NCBI GenBank assembly: GCA_025363575.1
Contig: JANYDM010000045.1
Coordinates: forward strand, 1 to 25,282
Length of the DNA: 25,282 bases
Direction: 5' to 3'
DNA from: Betaproteobacteria bacterium
Lineage (GTDB): Bacteria; Pseudomonadota; Gammaproteobacteria; Burkholderiales; SG8-41
Position 1 is the first letter of the stretch. Each line of letters begins with the position of its first letter. The notes beneath the pieces are model-generated. The model ran no database searches. It saw only the letters and a program-made list of their open reading frames with translations, and was not told the origin of the DNA. The translations under genes and the position numbers were made by a program. Shown here one piece after another: positions 15,351-22,501 of this stretch.

Positions 15351-16184
15351 TTATCTCCCGCTCCAGTGCACGACGCGCCGCTCGATAACCAGAAAAAGGA
15401 CGTTGAGCGAGTAGCCCAAAATGCCCGCCGCTAATATCGCCGAGTACATGCTTTTCACATTCATCACCTGCTGCGCGTCAATGATGCGATGGCCGAGCCC
15501 GTTGTCCGAACCGATGAACATCTCGGCCACGATCACGATCACCAGGGCCATCGAGACCGCGGAGCGCAGGCCGACGAACGTCGGCTGCAGGCTTTCCCAG
15601 ATCAACACGTCCTTGAAGATTTGCCAGCGCGTCGCGCCCATGACCTTGGCCGCCATGATGCGCTGCTTGCGCGCGTTCATTACACCGTACGCGCTGTTGA
15701 ACAAAACGATCAGCAGCGCGCCAAATGCGGCGATTGCAATCTTGTTGACATCCGAGACGCCAAATATCAGAAGAAACAGCGGGATCAGCGCCGACGATGG
15801 CGTCGAGCGGAAAAAGTCGATCAGGAACTCCACGCTGCGGTAAGCGCGCTCGTTGCTGCCGAGCAGTACGCCGAGCGGCACGCCCAGCGCGGCGGCGATT
15901 AAGAAGGCTTCCAGCGTACGCTTCACCGTCACCGCAAAATCCAACAGCAGCGGCCCGCCGGCAAGGCCGGTGACCAACGCGATCAGCGTGTCGAACGGGG
16001 TCGGCAGCAGAATAGGCTTGATGTAGCCGAAGCGCACCGCGGCGTCCCACAACACAAACAATGCCAGCGGCCCGATCGCCGGCAGCAAACGCGCCCAGGG
16101 AAATTTCTGCGGCTGCGACTCAATGGCGGCATCCGTCGAACCAGCCCAGGGTGCGGTTCCTGCGGCAGCAGCGGTCTCGGCCAT
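15351..16184 (-). CDS. ABC importer permease, SsuC/TauC type
   Basis: 277 residues. There are about six hydrophobic segments after a polar N-terminus of about 30 residues (LLPAIGPLALFVLWDAAVRF, LIAAALGVPLGVLLG, IAIAAFGALLIVLFNSAYGV, ALVIVIVAEMFIGS, ILAAGILGYSLNVLFLVIER). The EAA-like cytoplasmic loop KVMGATRWQIFKDVLIWESL contacts the ATPase. AAGGGG lies upstream of the ATG, and only 3 bases separate it from the binding-protein stop. It forms the membrane channel of the importer. Confidence 0.9.
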   Translation of the reverse strand: MAETAAAAGTAPWAGSTDAAIESQPQKFPWARLLPAIGPLALFVLWDAAVRFGYIKPILLPTPFDTLIALVTGLAGGPLLLDFAVTVKRTLEAFLIAAALGVPLGVLLGSNERAYRSVEFLIDFFRSTPSSALIPLFLLIFGVSDVNKIAIAAFGALLIVLFNSAYGVMNARKQRIMAAKVMGATRWQIFKDVLIWESLQPTFVGLRSAVSMALVIVIVAEMFIGSDNGLGHRIIDAQQVMNVKSMYSAILAAGILGYSLNVLFLVIERRVVHWSGR

Positions 16185-16187
16185 GGC

Positions 16188-17213
16188 TTACCCCTTGTAG
16201 AGCATGGGCTCGACCATCAACCGCGTGCTGAATATGCCCTTGTCAGCAAAGAGATCGAAAAACTTCTGGAAGTACGCGATGTCGGGCTTGGTGAATTCAC
16301 TGTGAAGCATATAGGCGGCGAGGGGCACCTCGGTGGTCAGCGGACCTTCGATGGCCGTGTAGCCCTTCATGTATTGACGCGCCTCGACGGATTTCGTGCG
16401 CACGAACTCGATGCCCTTGGCGTACGCCGCGATGTACTTCTTGGACTCAGCAGGATATTTCGCGATAAATGCCGAAGTCAGCGATGCCGAGCCGCCATGC
16501 CACGGCGCCATCGGATCGCCCAATACATACCTGGCAATCACCCCGCTTTCGAGCACGCGCGTGGTGCCGTTCATGCGCCCTATCGTTCCCGTCGGTTCCA
16601 GCGTGTAGCACGCATCGGCCTGCCCGGCGACTATCGTCGCCACATGCTGGCCTATCGGCAATTCGATCACTGTTGCACCGGTGGCCCCTGCCTTCTCCAA
16701 CACCTGCTTGGCTAGCGTGACGTTCTGGATGCCGGGACCGGACGCGATGCGCTTGCCTTTCAGTTCGGCTATGGATTTGTACGGACTGTCTTTGGCGACG
16801 ATGAATTCGTCCAGCACGTTCTTGGCATTGCTGGGATTCGTCGCGAAGATTTTGAACGTCCCGGGCTGCGCAAGCTCGCCGATGGCGATATTGGCCGAGC
16901 CCGTGCCGTTCGCAGTGCCATCCGCGCGGCCTGACAGCACAGCTTCCATGACCTGCTGCGCGCCGGCGAACTTGAGACCCTCGACGTCGAGTCCCGCCTC
17001 CTTGAAGTAGCCTTTTTCAAGGGCGACATAAAAAGGCAGCCCGGCCGCGATCGGCCAGAAACCGATACGGATCTTCGGACCGCTCTGCGCACGAACTATC
17101 GACGGCGCGCCCGTGAGCGCCAGTGCGACGCCGGCAGCGGCAGCGCCGAGTACGCGGCGCCGTTTGGAATCGACGGCAGCGCGTGCGCGACTTCCCAACG
17201 TTTTCTTGTGCAT
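16188..17213 (-). CDS. ABC importer substrate-binding protein, NrtA/SsuA/TauA type
   Basis: 341 residues from ATG 17213. This start was chosen over one 39 codons upstream because AGGGAG precedes it and the protein then opens with a signal containing KRRRVLG, a twin-arginine-like motif (residues 17-23), and a cleavage site after VRA (residue 42). The mature domain starts IRIGFWPIAAGLPFYVALEK and has the family features GYFKEAGLDVE, ELKGKRIASGPGIQNVTLAK and AGQADACYTLEPTGT. It is a periplasmic type II binding protein for nitrate-, sulfonate- or thiamine-precursor-like ligands. It is the first gene of the importer operon, downstream of a region with a sigma-54-like promoter. A Tat route would imply folding before export. 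Confidence 0.88.
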   Translation of the reverse strand: MHKKTLGSRARAAVDSKRRRVLGAAAAGVALALTGAPSIVRAQSGPKIRIGFWPIAAGLPFYVALEKGYFKEAGLDVEGLKFAGAQQVMEAVLSGRADGTANGTGSANIAIGELAQPGTFKIFATNPSNAKNVLDEFIVAKDSPYKSIAELKGKRIASGPGIQNVTLAKQVLEKAGATGATVIELPIGQHVATIVAGQADACYTLEPTGTIGRMNGTTRVLESGVIARYVLGDPMAPWHGGSASLTSAFIAKYPAESKKYIAAYAKGIEFVRTKSVEARQYMKGYTAIEGPLTTEVPLAAYMLHSEFTKPDIAYFQKFFDLFADKGIFSTRLMVEPMLYKG

Positions 17214-17310
17214 GACTGTCTCCCTGATAAGCCGGCAATCGGCGACGCGGCAGCCCAGCGACTTCGCGTGCGATACACAGAGAAATTCGTGCGCGCACGG
17301 CATTTGCACC

Positions 17311-17336
17311 GCAGGTATACCTGCTTGCATACAAGC
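17311..17336. promoter_or_regulatory. adjacent palindromes, candidate GntR operator
   Basis: GCAGGTATACCTGC (17311-17324) is a perfect 14-base palindrome. GCTTG-cata-CAAGC (17323-17336) overlaps it and includes TTGCATACAA, close to the TTGTATACAA type bound by FCD GntR regulators. They cover the predicted transcription start of the importer operon, a position suited to repression. Confidence 0.5.
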
Positions 17337-17350
17337 AATTCGGGTGCCAG
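17334..17350 (-). promoter_or_regulatory. sigma-54 (RpoN) -24/-12 promoter for the ABC importer operon
   Basis: On the minus strand CTGGCAC-N5-TTGCT matches the RpoN consensus TGGCAC-N5-TTGC at every fixed base, with the GG and GC pairs exactly 12 bases apart. Transcription would begin near 17323, about 110 bases before the ATG at 17213. Confidence 0.6.
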
Positions 17351-17423
17351 CGATGAAAAGTGCTACAGGAGCGTCAAATCAAGCAATTAGAAACATCGTC
17401 CGATCGCGCTGCCAAATCTTATT

Positions 17424-17450
17424 TGGTGCATCGCCAGGAAAGCTGCACCA
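17424..17450. promoter_or_regulatory. inverted repeat TGGTGCA-N13-TGCACCA, possible enhancer-protein site
   Basis: The 7-base arms 17424-17430 and 17444-17450 are perfect complements, centred about 114 bases upstream of the predicted RpoN start. The half-sites resemble NtrC half-sites (TGCACCA/TGGTGCA), but their order is reversed relative to the classical NtrC site, so the binding protein is uncertain. Confidence 0.4.
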
Positions 17451-17574
17451 CGACGCGGCGGTCACGCGCAGTCAGGCTGCGCAATTACCCTTCACCTGAA
17501 ATGCTGGTGATTTGCAACTTCATGACTGTGGCCGCATCGATAATCAGCCATGAACACAGGCGGAGCGAACATTC

Positions 17575-18516
17575 TCAACCGGGTTTGCGCGCTGTGACGA
17601 TGTAGTAACCGAAGCCAGGCCACCAGCACCCCATTAAAAAGGAAGCGTAGGAAGCGAGGATGTGCCCCTTGCGCCAGGCATTGAGATTTAGACGCGTCCG
17701 CCACATTTCACGCAACGCGAAGCAGGTCGCGAACAACGGTATCTGCAGCGCGCTGGGCGCCAGGCGCCAGCTGATGTCCTGAAACGCGATGTCGGTAAAC
17801 CCCAGCTTTTCCAGTTCCCGCCGCGTTGCCGCTATCTCACCCAATTCGCTGACTGCCCAGTTTCGGCACCAATGGCGATATATGCCATCAACAAATACCG
17901 GCAGGGGCGCGCTCTTGCGCAGGAATGCGTCCACGATTACCAGAGTGCCCGCAGGCTTGAGCAGGCGGTGCATTTCCTGCAGCAGGAATGGCTTGCCGGC
18001 GCCGCGCGCGTGGCACGAACTTTCGACTGCATAGACGCCGTCATACCGCGCGCCGGTCAACGTCGTATTGACGTAATCGGCGAGGTGGAACTTGACCTGC
18101 CGGCGCAGCCCTGCGGCCTCATTGAGCGCAGTTCCCTGCAAAATCTGCTCCATCACCAGCGTGACTCCATCGATGGTGGTCTGGCGACGCTGCTGCACGA
18201 TGGTCCGTGCGGTGGCGCCCGCGCCGCATCCGAGGTCGGCCAGCCGCACCGCGCCTGCCGGCGACAGATCGAGCTTGTTGAGGACTTCGAGGTTCATGCG
18301 CTCCAGCATGGCCTCGCGGTGCAACGGATTGACGCCTCGCGCCCAGTAGCCAAAGTGCATGTTGAGTTTGGGGCTCCACGCCCGGAAATCCTGCGCGACA
18401 GCGCTGTAGTACGCCTTGATCTTCGCATGCCCGTTTTCGATTGCTGAATTGCGGGCTTGCGCTTGCGCGTTGAGTCGGTCACCGGTGGTGCTGGTCGTTA
18501 CGTAACTGCTGCTCAT
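17575..18516 (-). CDS. class I SAM-dependent methyltransferase (UbiE/tocopherol-methyltransferase-like)
   Basis: 313 residues. SAM-binding motif I is LADLGCGAGATART (about residues 93-106). NMHFGYW before it and ESSCHARGAGKPFLLQEMHR followed by LLKPAGTLVIVDAFL after it are typical of small-molecule C- or O-methyltransferases related to UbiE, gamma-tocopherol and cyclopropane-type enzymes. The C-terminal part has a hydrophobic stretch (GHILASYASFLMGCWWPGFG), perhaps for a lipid-like substrate or membrane contact. Its start overlaps the upstream epimerase-like gene by 4 bases, so they form a two-gene operon controlled by the promoter near 19505. The substrate is unknown. Confidence 0.83.
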   Translation of the reverse strand: MSSSYVTTSTTGDRLNAQAQARNSAIENGHAKIKAYYSAVAQDFRAWSPKLNMHFGYWARGVNPLHREAMLERMNLEVLNKLDLSPAGAVRLADLGCGAGATARTIVQQRRQTTIDGVTLVMEQILQGTALNEAAGLRRQVKFHLADYVNTTLTGARYDGVYAVESSCHARGAGKPFLLQEMHRLLKPAGTLVIVDAFLRKSAPLPVFVDGIYRHWCRNWAVSELGEIAATRRELEKLGFTDIAFQDISWRLAPSALQIPLFATCFALREMWRTRLNLNAWRKGHILASYASFLMGCWWPGFGYYIVTARKPG

Positions 18517-19472
18517 GGGAATCGCTCCTGTAGCTTCGGTTCAAATCCGGCACGCGGGCGCCGACGCACCGGCGGTAGAGCCCCCGCGTTCACGCCTATC
18601 GCTTTCGGCGCGCGGTTGAGCAACCGCGGCAGCAGATTGATGCGCGGGGCGTTGTCCCGCCTCAGCAATTCGAGATGACCGAACGAGAACGGCGAGAAAT
18701 GCAGCAGGTCGCAGGCATGGCTGGCCAGGCGCGCCAGCCATGCCGGCAATTGCACGCACAGCGCGGGTCCGTAGCCGTACATGCGCCGCAACGCTGCCAG
18801 TTGCCCGCCCATCGTGCGCAACTCGGTGCCGCCCAGTTCGACTTCCCGCAGTTCGCTGCTATATGGCATTTCGCACAATACGGCGATCGCCGCGCCAAGA
18901 TCGTCGACGTCGAGGGCCGCGATATTGCCGCGCGCGTCGATCGGGACAAAATGCACCGGCCAGCGCGCCATCATGCGTATCCAGCGCGCGCCATAGCCAC
19001 CTTCGCCATCGAGCAGCGAGGGCCGCACGATGGTCCAATCAAGGCCGCTCGCCTTGATTGCATGCTCGCCGTCGAATTTTGAAATCAGAAAACGGCTCTG
19101 CGCGGCGGGGTGCAGTCCCAAAGCCGATACGTGAATCAGCCGGCGTATGTTAAGACGGGCGCAGTCCGCAGCGAGGGCCGCGGGCGCGAGGCAGTGAATG
19201 CGCTCATAGGTCTCCCGGCCCCGCTCCCGCAGGATGCCGACGCAATTAATAACTGCGTCCACGTCTTCCAGCAGGTGATCCCACAGGCCCGGCGTCGTCA
19301 GTTGTTCGAAGCGGACGGCTCGCTTTGCGCAACCGCGGGCGGCGGCGGGAAGTTTGGCTGAGATCTGCCCGGGATCGCGGCTACCCACTATGACCTGATG
19401 TCCCCGCGCCAGCAACGCGGTAACAACGTGGCGCCCTATAAACCCGCTCCCGCCCAAGACGAAGATTCTCAT
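18513..19472 (-). CDS. NAD(P)-dependent epimerase/SDR-like protein (atypical, NDUFA9-like)
   Basis: 319 residues from ATG 19472, with AGAGG upstream. The Rossmann fingerprint GGSGFIGRHVVTALLARGHQ (residues 8-27) is of the extended/atypical SDR type (G-x-x-G-x-x-G). Next come VNCVG-like INCVGILRERGRETYERIHC and LIHVSALGLHPAAQSRFLIS followed by KFDGEHAIKASGLDWTIVRPS, in which the usual YxxxK is replaced by F-x-x-x-K-F-D-x-E, as in the complex I NDUFA9-like and NAD(P)H-binding NmrA-type groups. It may be a redox sensor or lipid/quinone-related protein rather than a sugar epimerase. It is co-transcribed with the methyltransferase. Confidence 0.82.
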   Translation of the reverse strand: MRIFVLGGSGFIGRHVVTALLARGHQVIVGSRDPGQISAKLPAAARGCAKRAVRFEQLTTPGLWDHLLEDVDAVINCVGILRERGRETYERIHCLAPAALAADCARLNIRRLIHVSALGLHPAAQSRFLISKFDGEHAIKASGLDWTIVRPSLLDGEGGYGARWIRMMARWPVHFVPIDARGNIAALDVDDLGAAIAVLCEMPYSSELREVELGGTELRTMGGQLAALRRMYGYGPALCVQLPAWLARLASHACDLLHFSPFSFGHLELLRRDNAPRINLLPRLLNRAPKAIGVNAGALPPVRRRPRAGFEPKLQERFP

Positions 19473-19483
19473 GCAAACCTCTT

Positions 19484-19505
19484 TATTTCTGTCTAGACAG
19501 AAATA
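19484..19505. promoter_or_regulatory. 22-base perfect palindrome, candidate GbsR/MarR operator
   Basis: The core is ATTTCTGTCTAGACAGAAAT (19485-19504), extended by one T/A pair on each side. It overlaps the -10 box (19502-19507) and the predicted start of the leftward epimerase/methyltransferase operon, so a bound regulator would block transcription. Confidence 0.7.
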
Positions 19506-19530
19506 TATTCTTAACCCTCAAGTCTTGCAA
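19502..19530 (-). promoter_or_regulatory. promoter of the epimerase/methyltransferase operon
   Basis: On the minus strand TTGCAA (19525-19530) is followed by a 17-base spacer and TATATT (19502-19507). The start site falls near 19495, inside the palindrome, about 23 bases before ATG 19472. Confidence 0.6.
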
Positions 19531-19554
19531 GGCCAAAGCACCGGATTTATCCCC

Positions 19555-19583
19555 TTGCAGCGGATTTTATATTGCCCTATCAT
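19555..19583 (+). promoter_or_regulatory. candidate promoter of the GbsR-type regulator gene
   Basis: TTGCAG (19555-19560), a 17-base spacer and TATCAT (19578-19583). Transcription would begin near 19590, at the edge of the second palindrome. Confidence 0.45.
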
Positions 19584-19590
19584 TACATTA

Positions 19591-19610
19591 ATTTCATTAA
19601 TAACAGAAAT
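19591..19610. promoter_or_regulatory. second, degenerate copy of the palindrome, possible autoregulation site
   Basis: ATTTCATTAATAACAGAAAT keeps both outer arms (ATTTC and GAAAT) and matches the first palindrome's 20-base core at 14 positions. It lies just after the predicted start of the regulator gene's own promoter. Confidence 0.5.
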
Positions 19611-19706
19611 AAATAATATTATTCCACAGGTCGACATTCCCGGATTGCTGGCGGAAGTCACGCAATACAGTCACGGGGCGTTGAACAACCCGCTGCCGGA
19701 AACTCC

Positions 19707-20276
19707 ATGACAACCACGATCGCACAGCCTTCTGAAGTCGCTACTCCGCTCTCCCCCGTAGCGCGCCGATTCGTATTGCATTGGGGGGAGATGGGGTCGC
19801 GGTGGGGCGTGAACCGCACGGTGTCGCAAATACATGCCCTGCTGTTCCTGGCGGGGCGTCCGGTGCACGCCGAGGAAATCTCAGAGGTGCTGGAGGTCGC
19901 GCGCTCCAACGTAAGCAACAGCCTCAAGGAATTGCAAAACTGGAACCTGGTGCGCGCCGTTCATCTGATGGGCGATCGCCGCGATCACTTCGAGACTTCG
20001 TCTGACGTCTGGGACTTGTTCAGAACTGTGGTGCGCGAGCGCAAGTCGCGAGAATTCGATCCCACCGTTGCGGTACTACGCGACTGCATGGCCGACAAGG
20101 CATTTGCGAAAGAGGAGCCGGGTGCCCAGTTGCGCATACGCGAGACCCTGGCGTTGATGGAATCGCTGTCGGCCTGGGGCGATGAAATGCTCCGTCTCGA
20201 GCCCGCCACTATGATGAAAGTGATGAAACTCGGCTCCAGGATTCAGAAGCTGCTGCGCACCGGAGCGGACAAGTAG
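19707..20276 (+). CDS. GbsR/MarR-family transcriptional regulator
   Basis: 189 residues. The winged-helix part is clear: FVLHWGEMGSRWGVNRTVSQ then IHALLFLAGRPVHAEEISEV and LEVARSNVSNSLKELQNWNL, with the wing around VHLMGDRRDHFETSSDVW. This arrangement and length are those of GbsR-like MarR relatives. The C-terminal helices (about 105-185) probably dimerise or sense a ligand. It is divergent from the epimerase/methyltransferase operon with two related palindromes between, so it very likely represses that operon and itself. The ligand is unknown. Confidence 0.88.
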   Translation: MTTTIAQPSEVATPLSPVARRFVLHWGEMGSRWGVNRTVSQIHALLFLAGRPVHAEEISEVLEVARSNVSNSLKELQNWNLVRAVHLMGDRRDHFETSSDVWDLFRTVVRERKSREFDPTVAVLRDCMADKAFAKEEPGAQLRIRETLALMESLSAWGDEMLRLEPATMMKVMKLGSRIQKLLRTGADK

Positions 20277-20309
20277 CTGCGGCCCGGCGCTGACGCAAGA
20301 ACTGCCGCT

Positions 20310-21542
20310 TCAGGCTTCCGCTGCCGCCTTGCTGTCGATTGCGCGCAACGCGGGACGCCCGAGGGACGGCGGGCGCAGTTGTGCATCGACGAACTGCAGG
20401 CATTGCGGGCCGAGCTGGTCTACGGTGCTGCAGCCTAGCAGCGCCATGTTGCGGCTGATTTCGTCGCGATAAATGGCGAGGGCGCGAGCGGCGCCCGCCT
20501 CCCCGCCGGCCGCAACGCCGTACAGCGTCGAGCGGCCGACCATGACCGCGTCAGCCCCCAGGCACAATGCCTTTACCACGTCGCTGCCGCGGCGGATGCC
20601 GCTGTCCATGAATATCGTCGCGCGCTTGCCTACTGCGTCGACAATTTCGGGCAGCACTTCGATCGGCGATACGATGCCGTCGAGATTGCGACCGCCGTGG
20701 TTTGAGACATCGATGCCGTCCGCGCCATGATCGACCGCCATCGCGGCGTCGTGCGCGTCGAGCACACCCTTCACAATCAGCTTGTGCGGCCAGATCTTGC
20801 GCAGCGCGTCGAGATCGTCCCAGCTGATGGAGTCAGTGCGCAGGCTGGAGCGGCCAACCGGTCCGCGCGTCATTTTGGCTTTCGCCGCCGCCGGATAATT
20901 CGCGTACATCGGCATGCCGGTGGTGACGAGATAACGCATCATCACGCCGAGCAGCCAGCGCGGATGCGTGACCATGTCGAACACGTTGCGCGCCGAGAAC
21001 GAAAACGGCAGCGTGAAACCATTGCGAATATTGTATTCTCGATTGCCCGCCGAAACGCCGTCGACCGTCACCACCAGCGCCTTATAGCCGGCGGCCTTGG
21101 CGCGGTTCACGAGCTCGTGCGACAGCGAGCGGTCTGGCCACATGTAGAGCTGGAACCACAACTCGCCGCCTGCCTCGTCAGCGACTCTCTCCATGGCCGT
21201 CATCGAACCGGTCGCCAGCGTGAACGGGATGCCCGCGGCGCGCGCCGCGCGCGCGAGCGCGATCTCGCCCTCGTGCCACATCAGCCCGGCAACGCCCGTC
21301 GGCGCGATAACGAGCGGCATCTTGTGCTTGACGCCGAAGATCGTGGTGTCCTGGTTGCGCTTGGAGACGTCGACGAAAGTGCGCGTCTTGAAGCGCAGAC
21401 GGTCGAACACGGCGCGGTTGTTCTTCAGCGACACCTCGTCTTCAGTGCCGCGATCGACGAATTCGAACAGACCCTTGGGCACGCGCTTCAACGCGATGTC
21501 GCGCAGATCGAATATATTGTAGGCATGCAAATCGTCGCTCAT
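20310..21542 (-). CDS. FMN-dependent alpha-hydroxy acid dehydrogenase (lactate/mandelate type)
   Basis: 410 residues, slightly longer than the usual 380-395. The TIM-barrel flavoenzyme is recognised from the N-terminal YNIFDLRDIALKRVPKGLFE, the flavin-site blocks PLVIAPTGVAGLMWHEGEIA, WFQLYMWPD and LVVTVDGVSAGNREYNIRNG, LIVKGVLDAHDAAMAVDHGA, and the active-site SNHGGRNLDG with H282 as catalytic base, followed by IFMDSGIRRGSDVVKALCLG. It oxidises an L-2-hydroxy acid to the 2-oxo acid, passing electrons to quinone or oxygen. The loop after residue 200 is long and could touch the membrane. It stands alone, convergent with the GbsR gene, so its substrate cannot be deduced from neighbours. Confidence 0.9.
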   Translation of the reverse strand: MSDDLHAYNIFDLRDIALKRVPKGLFEFVDRGTEDEVSLKNNRAVFDRLRFKTRTFVDVSKRNQDTTIFGVKHKMPLVIAPTGVAGLMWHEGEIALARAARAAGIPFTLATGSMTAMERVADEAGGELWFQLYMWPDRSLSHELVNRAKAAGYKALVVTVDGVSAGNREYNIRNGFTLPFSFSARNVFDMVTHPRWLLGVMMRYLVTTGMPMYANYPAAAKAKMTRGPVGRSSLRTDSISWDDLDALRKIWPHKLIVKGVLDAHDAAMAVDHGADGIDVSNHGGRNLDGIVSPIEVLPEIVDAVGKRATIFMDSGIRRGSDVVKALCLGADAVMVGRSTLYGVAAGGEAGAARALAIYRDEISRNMALLGCSTVDQLGPQCLQFVDAQLRPPSLGRPALRAIDSKAAAEA

Positions 21543-21586
21543 GGCAATCCGTCCTGGCGTGGGTCTGTGTTCTGGAAGCGCCGCAT

Positions 21587-21614
21587 TTGAACCGGCAGCA
21601 GGCCTGATTATAAA
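21587..21614 (+). promoter_or_regulatory. promoter directly before the exported methyltransferase gene
   Basis: TTGAAC (21587-21592), a 16-base spacer and TATAAA (21609-21614). The expected start, near 21621, is only about 3 bases before ATG 21624, and no Shine-Dalgarno sequence is present, which suggests a leaderless message. Confidence 0.5.
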
Positions 21615-21623
21615 CTGTGCGGC

Positions 21624-22442
21624 ATGACTGCGTATTCCATCCCTGATTCACTTAGCCGCGTCCTGCTCGCCTTCGCCTGCGCGGGCGCGCTGGTCGGCGG
21701 CGCGTCGCACGCCCAGCCTGTCGTCGGCCAGCCGGGCAAAGATGTCGTGTGGATACCTTCGCCAAACGACATGGTCGAAAAGATGCTCGACATGGCGCGC
21801 GTGATGCCGCAGGACTACGTAATCGATCTGGGCTCGGGCGACGGCCGCAACGTGATTGCAGCGGCGAAACGCGGCGCGCGCGCGCTGGGCGTCGAGTACG
21901 ATCCGGCGCTGGTCGAAGTATCGCGGCGCGCCGCCGCCGCGGCGGGGGTCGCCGACCGCGCAAAGTTTATCCAGGGCGATATGTACGAGGCCGATATTTC
22001 GCAGGCAACGGTCATGATCCTGTTTCTGATACCCGACAACCTGCGCCGGCTCGACGCAAAGCTGCGCGCGCTGAAGCCCGCTACCCGCATCGTGTCGAAC
22101 ACCTATGAAATCGGCGGCTGGTATGCGGATGAAACCGGCCGCACCACACCGTGCCCGAGCTGGTGCGTGGCCAGCCTCTACGTAGTGCCCGCGAATGTCG
22201 CCGGCGTCTGGCGCATGACCGACGCGGAATTGACGCTGGAGCAGGACCTGCAACTCGTGTTCGGCGATTTCACCACCGGCGGCATCAGCGTGCGCATCGA
22301 AGGCGGCCGCATGCATGGCAACGATATCCGTTTCATGGTCAACGACGTCGCTTACGAAGGCCGCGTTGACGGCGACACCATGGCGGGTATCGCGAAAGGC
22401 CGCGTCACGCGCGCATGGAGCGCGACGCGCGTACGCGAGTAG
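21624..22442 (+). CDS. SAM-dependent methyltransferase-fold protein with signal peptide
   Basis: 272 residues. The N-terminus is a signal peptide (SRVLLAFACAGALVGGASHA, cleavage after residue 30). The body is a class I methyltransferase: VIDLGSGDGRNVIAAAKRGA is motif I, ALGVEYDPALVEVSRRAA holds the acidic residue binding the SAM ribose, and ATVMILFLIPDNLRRLDAKL follows. A C-terminal beta-rich extension (about 190-272, LVFGDFTTGGISVRIEGGRM) is not part of the standard fold. A SAM enzyme in the periplasm would lack its cofactor, so either the leader is not used or the protein has another role. No other ATG before residue 50 would give a complete fold. Stands alone between two minus-strand genes. 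Confidence 0.83.
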   Translation: MTAYSIPDSLSRVLLAFACAGALVGGASHAQPVVGQPGKDVVWIPSPNDMVEKMLDMARVMPQDYVIDLGSGDGRNVIAAAKRGARALGVEYDPALVEVSRRAAAAAGVADRAKFIQGDMYEADISQATVMILFLIPDNLRRLDAKLRALKPATRIVSNTYEIGGWYADETGRTTPCPSWCVASLYVVPANVAGVWRMTDAELTLEQDLQLVFGDFTTGGISVRIEGGRMHGNDIRFMVNDVAYEGRVDGDTMAGIAKGRVTRAWSATRVRE

Positions 22443-22501
22443 CGCCTCGCGACTGACGATCCGTTACGGTTTACCTTCCGCCGGAGACCCGTGTGTGCCG
22501 G

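Larger units (their letters stand above)
17214..17574. other. 361-base region without a gene, upstream of the ABC importer
   Basis: No convincing gene is seen on either strand; short open frames here lack ribosome sites and family likeness. The region holds a sigma-54-like promoter, two overlapping palindromes and an upstream inverted repeat, listed separately. The part nearest the methyltransferase stop (17451-17574) has no feature I can name. Confidence 0.6.

Noticed and set aside
17424..17450. Classical NtrC binding site
   Set aside because: The half-sites match but their order is the reverse of the usual TGCACCA-N-TGGTGCA, so I list it only as a possible enhancer site.
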